Source of the DNA: Ascochyta rabiei
Lineage: Eukaryota; Ascomycota; Dothideomycetes; Pleosporales; Didymellaceae
Reading direction: 5' to 3'
Assembly: GCF_004011695.2 (NCBI RefSeq)
Contig: NC_082409.1
Coordinates: forward strand, 62,001-126,000
Length of the DNA stretch: 64,000 nt
Position 1 is the stretch's first letter; each line of letters opens with the position of its first letter. Shown one piece after another: positions 36,230-45,837 of this stretch. The notes beneath the pieces are model-generated. The model did not search any database, was not told the DNA's origin, and saw only the letters and a list, made by a program, of their open reading frames with translations. Both the position numbers and the translations under genes were made by a program.

Positions 36230-37390
36230 AATTTAACTTAAATTTACTGCTTACGTACTCCTTTAGTAATAGCACCTTTATACTAAACAACTACGTAATC
36301 TAATTTATCTGCCTTAGGTAGGTCTAATAATTCTATAGAAACGAGAAAACTAGCATATAGATCCTAATTAGTAATAACCTAGTAATTAATAAGGTGCGTA
36401 GTTGGAGTATTTTAAAGTTTTGTTTTACCCTACTAAAGCCCTACTTAAATACTATCTGCTTAGTTAACAACTACTAATTAATCTTCTTCTGCGTAGGTGT
36501 TAAGTACTCTCTGTTAACGTCCTTGTACGGTCCTAGCACATAATCCTAGCTTCTAAAAGCTGCGTCGCCATACACGTATTAGTACTAGTTTAGTAGCAGC
36601 TAGCTTATTAACGCACTAAGTTAGCTGCTAAAGTTAAGTACAATACACGCAGTTGCGTCTCTACTAGATAATAGGACGCTAGCAAAGTAACTACTAAACA
36701 ATCTATTAGGTAAGACAACTACTATATAGACAAGTAAGTGTTACTTTTATAACTAGAGTAGTATAGTTGCTAATCTGCAAATATAGGTCTGTAAACTACA
36801 ATCTCTGTACTATTAATAAAGCTAAATATAAGGTTATTAGCAGTTGTAAGTAAGCTACTAATAGCTTTACAGCACGCCTCTATTATTAGTTATTTTATTA
36901 TACTTAAATCTAACTTAATCTAACTACCCTACGTACCCTAGATATACTGCAAAACGCTGTTCTAGACAGCCCTAAGCTATAAACAACTCCTACTAAATAC
37001 GTAGATAACATAGCTAAAGGCTAACAGGTAAGCAGCACGCCAGCAAAACACCAGCAAGGCCTCCTCTAGCAAAGAGACTAATGCTAATAGATACCTAGAT
37101 CTCTTATTACTACTATATTTAAGTAGCAGGTTAAGACTTACAGCTAGCTCCTTTATCTCTGCCTTTGTAAACTAAGTAAAAAAGCAAAATAGCTTATTGT
37201 TAATCCTACTGTTAGCCTTAGATAACTACATATTTAGCATTGCTTTAAAGATAGTAAACTGGCAGGATAGTCTCTATAGCCACTTTAGACCTTTGCTCTT
37301 ATCTAGCTAGGTAACAACAGCAATAGCAGCAGAGGCAGCAGTAATCGCGTTATTAGAGGTAGTTTAGAGATACTAGGTTATAAAACTAAA
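36230..37390 (-). pseudogene. Harbinger-type DDE transposase, RIP-degraded
   Basis: In minus-strand order: an N-terminal helical region with FTKAEIKELAVSLNLLLKY (about 37175-37115) and EEALLVFCWRAAYLL. Next is FINSTEIVVYRP followed by QLYYSSYKS (about 36835-36760), matching the family's FxDGTxxxIxRP...YSGYK. Then YVYGDAAFRSQDYVLGPY (about 36577-36524) matches the GDSAF...LLGP block with the second catalytic Asp. The end has KINQQLLTKQIVFKQGF, matching the late Q..N..L...R..VE..FG block. The first Asp is mutated to Asn in FINST. Recognised as a HARBI1/DDE_Tnp_4-like transposase from motif order. Confidence 0.75.
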
Positions 37391-37650
37391 CACTATAAGG
37401 TATTAATTAGCGTCTATATTATATATATATTTGCTAACAAATCTAAGACAAAAAGATAATTGCTAACATGCCAGATTTACTGTACTTTAATTAACCTAAA
37501 CCCCTCTGCTGCAAACCTTATTTTTTGTCTTGTCTAAAGTCCCACTACAGCTAGTCAGGGGTGAGCGACCCGCTATACCCGACCTGGTTGGCTGCCGAAA
37601 TCTAGTAAGTACGACATAGAAAAGCACCTAATCCCCTCCATTGGTGGTGT
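37391..37650. other. Right subterminal region of the Harbinger element
   Basis: From about 37545 the GC content rises abruptly and the sequence is clean of RIP, up to the inverted-repeat end at 37650. No gene seen. Confidence 0.5.
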
Positions 37651-37801
37651 TTTTGTGGTGGCTCGACGAGGCTGGTCAGTATACCGTGAGTAAGCAGCAC
37701 TAACCGTTTTAAGTCAGCGCGTCGTTAACGCGTCAGACGTTGTAGAACTTGTCTCGCTGCCTCTTCATAGTTCCACAGCCACCATAGTTTCCATAGTAAC
37801 A

Positions 37802-38948
37802 ATGCCATCCTACACCACCACCGTCCCGCTCAAGCCGGCGCACAATGTCGGCACGCCCTCGCCCTCTCCCCCTCCTCTTCGTGCGCTGAGCGCAGAGCGA
37901 GGCAGCTCGTGGTGGCGCTCGCCTCGTCAAGCCCCTTGCCGTCGTCGCCGCCCCAGCTGCGCGACCTGGACGCGCTGGAGCGCACTCCAACAAGGGGTTT
38001 GATAGTCCCTATGACACATTCACCCGTCGCTCATGCTAATGTGATTTACCTGGTAGAGGAGAAGAAGGCCGAGAAGAATGCGTGTGCAGACCAAGGCGCA
38101 CCGCATTGAGCTGGGTGCGCGCGCAAGAGCCGCTGCTGCAGCCCTCCCCCGCCGTAACAGTATAATATCCAAATCTCCAGACACAATAATGTCGAGCTCG
38201 AAGTCAAAGTTTAAGCGTGGCATGGATGAGGCTGATAGTCAAAGTAGCGATGCCCCCCACGCCGCCGAAAGATTGAGGAGACCCCGGTCACCCCCTCGCC
38301 TGCTCCCTCCTCCTCTTTCGACGTATACGTAGACTAGCTTGACCTTTGTTTTTGTTTCTGTTTCTAGATCAAATATACCTACTTCATTACATCTTATAAC
38401 TGTCATTGCTACTGTGGGTCGAGTTATTAGAAACTCCAGGATGCCACTTCACGGCGAACTATACGTTTACATGACATGATCAATGCTGACAATCACACCT
38501 CTGCCGGCCGGCGAAGCGGAGGAGCTCATACCAATGTCTACTCAGATGGATCTACCAGCTAAAAGGTCAGACACAGGCCGCTTCTACACGAACCTCGATT
38601 TACGCAGGCCAACGTCCTTTCTTTCTTTCCTTTTCACAGCCAGCTATAGGGGTGATGGGCGGTTGTGCATGGGGTGAGGACACGTGCAGTGATGAAGAAG
38701 TGTGCACGTGGAATGGTGGACTAATTTTCTATATCCTCGATTGTGAAATTGAAACGTATCAGCTTATCAGCAATTCCTCCGTTCATGGCCCCATGCATAG
38801 CGAGGCATGCAGAACTAGACGGCGGAAAGCAGACCCTCCCGCTCCAAGAAAGTTAGCTGTCGAGCGAGCAAACCCAACGCTGGATCTGAACGTTAATAAT
38901 TCCACAATGCATGTCTTCAAACCCCCGAGCTCGTCTTTCGACTTGTGA
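37802..38948 (+). pseudogene. Decayed multi-exon gene remnant of island 2
   Basis: Coding-like sequence that keeps changing frame. Pro/Ser-rich N-terminal part from an ATG at 37802 (MPSYTTTVPLKP), then PPQLRDLDALER (about 37950-37985) in another frame, GFDSPYDTFTRR (about 37996-38031) in a third, MSSSKSKFKRGMDEAD (38189-38236) in a fourth register, and TPVTPSPAPSSSFD (about 38281-38322). The 3' part can be modelled: intron 38323-38367, exon 38368-38565, intron 38566-38639 (acceptor CCTTTTCACAG), exon 38640-38948 ending TGA, one phase throughout. It is broken only by TAG 38428-38430 and TAA 38560-38562, both Gln-to-stop by C-to-T. I recognise no domain. The two short introns and the upstream shifts are tentative. 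Confidence 0.4.
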
Positions 38949-39109
38949 TTTATTATCTAAAGGTTGATACTAAACTGTCTATTCTCGAAAGGCCTGTTAC
39001 TACTACTGGCTTCTTCAACTCCATCGACTCAGTCGCGGAGGCTTATACTGGCATTCGCCATCAGCGAGGTAGCCACTGCCCTTCGCCCTCGTCAGCCAGA
39101 TCCCAGCTA
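38949..39109. other. Short gap, nothing recognised
   Basis: Balanced composition; no supported gene between the convergent remnants on either side. Confidence 0.4.
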
Positions 39110-39754
39110 CTATGCTTGATTAAGGGTTTCTTTCCACAGTGCGTGCTTGGGGTGGCTCCCCGCCTGTTCAACACCCTCTTTGCTTGGTTCTAACGGGTGT
39201 CGAGCGTCTTTCACAATAGCAGCCTTCTCCACCTCACCCCATGACCTCGCACGAGTGCTGGGGTGATTGGTCCGGGTGCCAGGTTTGTGATGGTCCAGCT
39301 TCATGTCGAGAACGAGGGGTCTTACTGATACACGCTCGATGCACCATGTCTACGAGCTTCCTGGTAGTTTGCTCTTTAGTTGCGCTCGCAGCTTGAGGTC
39401 CTGGACCATAAAGAGTGGTTTCAGCGGGGACAAGCATTGTTTCGTTCAACCTAGCGGCACGTTGTCTCTAGGCCTGTGCAGTCCCCACAGTTCGTGTTGA
39501 GGCCGCTTCCTCGCCTCACGGGCAGGAGCCATGTGTTGTGGGGTTCGAAGAGCAAAGCCGGTCGGCCTAGCACCTTCTTGTGGACTACCGTAACGTCTGA
39601 ACAAACACCGAAACTTGGCTTGCAGAAGAATGTGTTCATCAAATTCAAGGTCTAGTCGCATCACGCTCCATTCAGCCAGACGATAACGATAACAGCCACG
39701 GCCGCCACACAGTCTCTGCCCAGTCGAAAAGCCAATGTAGTACCGCGACGACCT
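39110..39754 (-). pseudogene. Decayed minus-strand coding frame
   Basis: One minus-strand frame spans about 215 codons with only TGA at 39446-39448 and TAG at 39350-39352, far fewer stops than chance. It contains SVMRLDLEFDEHILLQAKF near 39667-39610 and a Lys/Glu/Pro-rich C-terminal part ending in TAG at 39110-39112. The TAG is one transition from CAG. The frame overlaps 39672-39995, so the two may be exons of one gene read in different phases. Product unrecognised. Confidence 0.35.
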
Positions 39755-39995
39755 TCATCGCATCAAAGCACGATCTCGTGCTCCCAAAGGCGATTTGATC
39801 TCTAATGGCCATGTTTTGGTCGTTCTTAGAGACAATCAAAAGGTGCCAGTCATGTCCCTGGGCGATCAGGAGCGGTTTAGCAGGCCACTGTCCTATGTTG
39901 GTGTTGTCGCCACAGATAAAGGCCAGGCGTTTCAGCCACGCATCCGTCCATACCGTGTCCGTGCGCGTAACGCGCGGATTCGCGTGACGCGCACC
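39672..39995 (-). pseudogene. 3' gene fragment of 107 codons, truncated at the AT-rich boundary
   Basis: Minus-strand frame open from 39995 to TGA 39672-39674 with no suitable start at its head. The translation looks strongly coding: KRLAFICGDNTN, IAQGHDWHLLIVSKND, AFGSTRSCFDAMKVVAVLHW and a Trp-rich end (FDWAETVWRPW). The GHxWxL...GST...AVLxxLxxW pattern recalls the C-terminal part of the fungal PD-(D/E)XK nuclease-like proteins that are common near repeats, but this is an impression from memory and unverified. The 5' part seems to have been replaced by transposon DNA at about 40008. Confidence 0.45.
39961..39994. other. CpG-rich hairpin at the island edge
   Basis: Perfect 8-bp arms (GTGCGCGT / ACGCGCAC), one mismatch, then 5-bp inner arms (ACGCG / CGCGT) around a 6-nt loop. 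It lies 14 bp from the start of the AT-rich block. It contains ACGCG words like MCB-type sites. Function unknown. Confidence 0.6.
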
Positions 39996-40009
39996 CTAAC
40001 AACCTAAGC

Positions 40010-41377
40010 AGCTTACAAAAATAAGGTTATAGAGCTACCTACAATAGCTGTTATTACAAGACCTTATAGTATAGTAGTAATTAATAACTTATAAAAAAGA
40101 TGTACTATCTAAATTTTGTTAGAAGGTTAACGTTGCAGCTACAGTAGGTAGTAATAGTTAAGGCAGCTAGAGGCAGCAATAGGGGACTACATTTACTAAC
40201 AATATCCCTAAAAGCACATTTTTAACACTTTTTAGCTAGGTTACTTATAAAGCTTTCCTTTTACCCTTTTAAGGCAATTATATAGCTTTTTTAGTGTTAC
40301 GCTCTTATTATTAATACTACTTTTTAGCCTCCTGTTTAGCCTTCTAATCTGCTGTATTAGCCTTCTCCTTCTTATACTTTTCCTTAGCTACCTCTCTTAC
40401 TACATACTTCTCTTCCTTCTCCTTCTCCTTAACTAGCTTCTTAGCAGCTGCTAAATCCTTATTAGTTGCTTTTCTAAGTGCTTCCTTCTTCTCTTCTTAC
40501 TTTCTTATCCTTTTACAGAAGCATACTTCTTTAATATTCCTTAGTAACTAGAAAACAGCACTACTATAGTACTCCTTTTACTACTGCAAATCTAAGGCTT
40601 TATTCTTCTTTTTATGCTTCTTCTACTTCTTTATAATCTTTTTAAGGCTATCTACCTTATATTAGAGGAGTAAGGCCTTAACTAAGATATAGTAGATTAA
40701 TTGTCTTATCTTTTTTACCTTCTTACTCCTCTTATCTTTAGCAACCCTCTGCAACAACGTCTCTATTTTAAGCTAGTCTTTGTTGCTATAAGCAGTAATA
40801 ACGTACTATCTAAATCTAAGCTCTCTAGTGTTTTAGCAAAGCAATTAAGGATAACGTTAGAATTAAGTAGATAGATACGTGTTACTTTAAAGGACTTAAG
40901 TATTAGCTTTTTAGTAAAACTAGAGATCTATGCCTAATAGAAGAGCTAAAAGAAGTCTGATCTCTTAATAGTTGTGTAGTTTTAAGACTTATAGATCTCT
41001 TTTATAACTCCTTTTAAGTATACTGTTAATAGAGGTTTAAACAGCACTATATTAAGTAGCTAGAGCGTCTAGGTTAAGTAAGGAGGTAACACAGCTAGGA
41101 GTATCTTATTATTATTATAGTAGTTAATAAAGTCTGTTATTATGTGGGATCTATAGCCATCTAGCATTAATAACCTCTACTTCCTCTAAGCTTTCTCCTT
41201 AGTGTAGCAATTAAACACCTGCTTAAGCCACGCAAGGCCTATATTGCTATTTAACCTACCTAAGGCTAACACTGTTACTATTTCTAAGTATACCCCTAGC
41301 TTAATTTTAGCTACCTAGTCTAATTTAATGTTGCTTTTCTTTAACGTGTAGATAAGCCTAGGTAGTAACACTGTGGG
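40010..41377 (-). mobile_element. Fot/pogo-like DNA transposon, 3' portion, cut by Gypsy-3
   Basis: Minus-strand coding remnant. RLLMLDGYRSH (about 41187-41155) matches the LLILDGHxSH core. AVLPPYLTQTLQLLNIVLF (about 41090-41035) matches the HSTHxLQPLDVxxF block of pogo-type transposases. A very Lys/Glu-rich tail follows (about 40700-40320). The N-terminal half lies beyond Gypsy-3, outside the window, because the 3' LTR of that element begins at 41378. A second fragment of this family is at 28772-29041. The left terminus was not resolved and is placed at the composition break. Confidence 0.7.
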
Positions 41378-41597
41378 TGAGAATATTGCTCGATGCAAGA
41401 AGGTTGTTGTCTTCGATAGCGAGCCCTAATGGCTCGCTGAGATCATCTGATATACCCTCCCAACAATCACGTGTTTCTAATCATTAATAGCCCCTTAAAC
41501 CCTCGCTAGTTAACATGCCTAATAATCACGTGCATCTAAACCCTAATATCTTACTAAGCTCTTACTAGTTAGCCTTGTACTTTTACTCTACTACACA
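41378..41597 (-). repeat. 3' LTR of Gypsy-3 (220 bp) with a strong hairpin
   Basis: In element sense it runs TGTGTAGTAG...ATTCTCA. It contains AGCGAGCC-CTAAT-GGCTCGCT at about 41419-41439, a perfect 8-bp stem with 5-nt loop. Only one copy is visible, so the limits rest on the TG/CA ends and the adjoining polypurine tract. Confidence 0.65.
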
Positions 41598-42612
41598 TCT
41601 CCCCTACCCTAAGAGCTTAGACCCCTTAAGCTTACGTCTGCCTCTACCTGTTGTTTTACCCTTTTGTAACCCCATTATCTGCCCTAGCAGGAAACCTATT
41701 AATATTTGCCTCTAAGCCTCTTTACTTTAAACAACCTCCTAGTATTACCTAGTAGTTTATTAGGCTATTGCTTAATAGTTTGCGTTTACCTAACTACGTT
41801 TAGTCTAGTATTAAGGCATCTAAGCCTGTTACAACTAATTCCTAAAGCCCTATTAGTTTAGGACTTTAAGAAAGAAGTATACACAGGACCTAATCTGTTT
41901 ACTATAACAGCTAAGGTAAGTCTAGGTGTTAGTTATTTGTTTGTCTAGTAAATCTTCTACTTGTGTGTTTGTTTGCCTACGTTGTTAGAGGAGAGCAACC
42001 TAATAGCCTATTAGTAACTGTTTTAGAACCTATAACCTTCCAGCCCTAGGCCTACTAATTAGTAGGTTGTTAAGACTAGCCTAACAACCTACCGCCTTTT
42101 ACTAGGTAATGTTGCTCTTGCTAACGCAATAGCAAATAATTTTTACTAGCTTTAGGTTCCTTTAGGATAATATATCTAAGCCTAACAGCTATAGGGGAGG
42201 CAGTAGCCAGGATCTATATAGGCAGCCCTAGATCTACTCCTTCTCTTCCTTATTATCTTTAGCTTCTACTTAGTTAAATTTCTTAACTTCCTACTTCTTT
42301 AACCTTTAACAACCTATTAGGCTTTTAGACCCTTATTTAAATCTCCTCTTTTGTTATATTTACTTTGTCTTTTAGATCTCTAGTTAAGTATAGCAGTAGT
42401 AGCAGCAGCAAGAAGCTCCTACCTAGAGGTTAAGGCTGCATAGATTCTAGCGTTAGCCTAACTAAAGCTTGTTGTTTTTCTCTATAGGAATAAGCTCAGC
42501 TTATTTATAAGACTCTTATTACTTCTCTTTTTAACCCTAATAGGTTATTAACAGTTCTTTCTAGTTCTCCCTTTCCTAAATAATAACATAGACGGCCCCT
42601 TAGCGCACAACA

Positions 42613-44150
42613 TTGCAAAAGCTCTTGCAACAGCCCTTATTAGTAGGGCTAATCTTCCTCCTTTCCTCTACAACATTGCTGCTGCCTATGCACTCATCTG
42701 CTAGTTTAATACTCTGCCTTCTAGAGAGAATTACTATATTAATTCTAACGCTATATACTACAACTAGGCGCCCTACCTCTTTTATTACCTCTACTGTTCT
42801 TTACGCGCCTAAGTTCCTAGCAATCCTACGTTTCTAGTCACTCTTAGCGCCTAATAGTAGTACTATTAAGCTGCTATTAATAACAGTTACTAACCTCTAT
42901 ATACTATTAGTGCCTATAGTCCTCTTATTTAAGGGTTCTTACTTACTATAACTAACGCTGCTGTTTAATACTCTACTTGTAACAACCCTAACTATCCTAA
43001 TGCTTGCTATAATTATTATTAGAAGAGGTCTGCGCTATATGCTTAAGCTTACAATACTAATAGTAATCTTAACCTACTAGGCTCCTGCACTAAGTGCTTT
43101 GCTAAAAGCTATAAGAATTGTTCTTTTAGTAAGTCCTAATGTCCTATTAAGCCTTGTTTCTGCTAATTTCTTCTTAGCTGTTGCTTGTTATGCCGCTTCT
43201 ATAATGCCTAGTCCTACTAAGGCTAACTACTACAAGGTAGGCTGCGCTAAAGCTTACTCTTACTTAGACACTAAAAACTCCTTTACTAGTTACAGCTACT
43301 TTACTAATAATTATTTTAGCGCTAGCTAGAAGGACGCTTAGAAAACCTTAGAGGAAGAGGTAGTAAGCCTTAGCTACAAGATCTCTATTGCTTAGGATAT
43401 TTCTTACTTAGTTTGCTCTAAGGGGTTATTAGGCACTCCTCCTTGTGCTTCCCTTTATAATTAGCTCTAGGCTATTGCTACTGCTGCTAAAGCAGTTTAT
43501 AGGGCTAGGAAATCTGCTTCTCCTTTACAGGCTTTAGGTTTTTAGATTACTCCCCTAAGTAATAATAAACAGGCTATTAGCTCTCTAGCTTCTTATGCTA
43601 GTTGCTAAATAGATGCTAATGCTGCATTAGAGGCTAATAACATAGACTTAGATAAGCCTCTTTATGCCCCTAGCAGTTCTCCTCTAGTTACTAATAGTAG
43701 GTTAGGGCAGTTTATACGCTTAGCTAGCTTCTCTTCTATAACTTATACTACTTCTACTTACAGTCCTATATCTATCACTTCTAGAGGGTCTCCTAGCGTT
43801 TTTAAGGATGCTGTAGAGAGTTTTAGCAGCTCTTGTTGTTCTCTGCCTAGTTCTCTGCTACGCCCTAATAGGCCTCTAGGTTATTACTGTTAGTCTTCTT
43901 CTATTAGCTAGGTTCTTAAGGGCAATTTGGCTTATAGCTCCCTAGGTGCTTAGCCTGCTGCTTAGTCTCTTTACACGCCTCTAGCTAAAGGTTATAATAA
44001 TTATTCCTAGCTCACTTCTAAACATTATTACTATAGCCCTAGTAATGCTCCCTAAAAGTCTGGTTATAGCGGCTGTAATGGTTCTTCTAGTGCTGTTTAA
44101 TTTGTTCCTTTGCTAGTACTGTCCTTAGTTCTGTTAGTATTAAAATCTAA
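42613..44150 (+). pseudogene. Antisense coding-like ORF of Gypsy-3, hydrophobic N-terminal part
   Basis: One + strand frame, opposite to pol, runs about 500 codons. Nearly all its ~17 stops are TAG/TAA where Gln is plausible; 42613-42837 and 43099-43329 have none. The first ~230 codons are rich in Leu/Ile/Val and could form several membrane segments (for example near 42865-42935, 42955-43030, 43105-43200). The second half is Ser/Ala/Gln-rich and hydrophilic (SPLQALGFQITPLSNN, RGSPSVFKDAVESFSS), with a hydrophobic stretch near 44100-44150. RIP itself raises hydrophobicity (Pro to Leu, Ala to Val, Thr to Ile), so the membrane reading is provisional. Function unknown. Confidence 0.5.
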
Positions 44151-45675
44151 AATATCTTAGTTTTTATTTCCTTATTGTGACTCCTTCCCCTACCTAAATC
44201 CCTAGCTAACTCTTAGCTAAGATCTAACAGTTAGCTTTTGTTTATATTGTCCTATACTTTATACTCTGCTTTTTGCTTATCTGTTATTGTTTATAGCAAG
44301 TAGACCCTAACTAACTGTTGTTTTAGTAGTCTATTAGGTTCTGTTTCTAAGTCCTTAGCCAGCACTGTCCTTTAGTCTATTGTTTCTTATTAATAGAATT
44401 TAGTTAACCTATTCTAAGCGTATATTTCTTTTAGCGCTACTCTGTTAAGCTCCTCTAGCATGTATGTTTCTTTGTCTGTTTTTCTTATAATTTAGAATAG
44501 ACCTTTCTACTTTAGTGTAAGTTTGTTTAATTAGCTTATATTAATGTCGCAGACTATGTCTTACAGTAATACTAAGTCCCTATAGTCTATTAGAATTAGC
44601 CTAAGCACTGCCTAATTGTTAAACTATTCTTTGTTTAAGTCCCTTAGTTAAACAACGCAATCTACTGCCTCTCTAAGCCGCTTGTCCCTGTGCTTGAATT
44701 GTTTTGCTCTAAGTGCTAGTAGCTCTGCTGTAGTCTAGATTGTGGACTATAGTAAGGGCTGCTAGGTTAGTATTTATAATTTAACTAGTAGGATGTGTTC
44801 TCTCCTGCACACTAAGTATGTTAGCGTCTTCCCTGTTAACTGTTTTACTATAACTTAGTCTGCCTATAACGCTAGGTGTAGGTTTAAGGTCTAGTTACTA
44901 GTTATATTTCTTAATGCGCTAACAATATCTTTATGTCCTTGCTTAATAAGTCCTTAGGCCTAGGGGTAGAAGGTACTTGCTATTACCTGGTTAATCCTAT
45001 AAAGCTTTGTTAGTGCTTTAACTAGTGCTTAGTTTTTAGGTTTACTGTCTACTAACATCTTTAGGGGGAGACCCTATCTTGCAAAGTTGTCCTGTTCTAG
45101 GAATTAAACCACGCTTGCTAAGTTATTCTTAACTAGTGCCTAGGCTTCCACGTATCTAGACATGTAATCCTAAGATACTACTAGGTATTTATAGTTTCCT
45201 CTTCTAATAGGCATATACATAGCGTAAATTATAATCTATTCCTATAGACTATTAGGGTTAACTATAGGGTGCAGTTCTTTGTTAAACTGCTAGGTAGAGT
45301 AGAATTAACATTCTTTGCAGGTCTTAACGTATTGTTTAATCTAATTAAACATCTTTAGCTAGAAGTATTAGTACTAGATCTTCTACTACGTTCCTTCTCT
45401 TCCCTAATGCCTATATTTGTTATGTAGGGTGCAGATAATCTCGTCCTACTAGTTAGGATTGTTAATAACTTGTCTTAATGGTTTATTAGGTGTTGCTTTT
45501 GCCTAGAGGACGTTGTTAATAACAGCAAATCTTAAGGCCTTCTTTCTTAGTTTGCGTAGGTCTGCTTAAGAAAGACTATTAGGATTCTTTATTGTAAGTA
45601 GCTATTATGTAATGTTGCGGAAGTATTCTGTGTAAAGAGACTCTAACACTGTAAGGTTAATTAAGTTTGTCTAGT
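44151..45675 (-). pseudogene. Gypsy-3 pol remnant, integrase part
   Basis: Minus-strand continuation of the RT/RNase H at 51133-53469 after the CTAGT target site of Copia-2. It occupies the place of integrase between RNase H and the 3' region. No open stretch of length remains. Individual catalytic residues were not resolved. Confidence 0.6.
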
Positions 45676-45837
45676 TGTCAGATAATATGCTTAATGTGCA
45701 AAGATAATAATAAAGGTGATTAATTTATAATTATCTGTCTTAATGGCTCATGTTATGTGTGTGTGCCGCTAGCCCCTAAGTTAACCAAGGTTAATCCTAA
45801 ACCCCTAACTTGGTTCAGCAAGGTTAGTTATCTAACA
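45676..45837 (-). repeat. 3' LTR of Copia-2 (left copy)
   Basis: 162 bp, direct repeat of 50966-51127. It adjoins the polypurine tract on its right side. Confidence 0.95.

Larger units (their letters stand above)
29042..37650. mobile_element. PIF/Harbinger-type DNA transposon, ~3.3 kb, split by Copia-1
   Basis: The ends are inverted: ACACCACCAAT at 29042-29052 and its complement at 37640-37650. A second block, GAGGGGATTAGGT, lies 62 bp further in on the left (about 29115-29127) than on the right, where it follows at once. TTT flanks both ends (29039-29041, 37651-37653), which fits a 3-bp target duplication. Without Copia-1 (30330-35602 plus one GTTAG) the element is about 3.3 kb and carries two divergent genes, a DNA-binding-like protein on + and a DDE transposase on -, the two-gene plan of PIF/Harbinger elements. 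The right 90 bp are not RIP-mutated. Confidence 0.75.
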
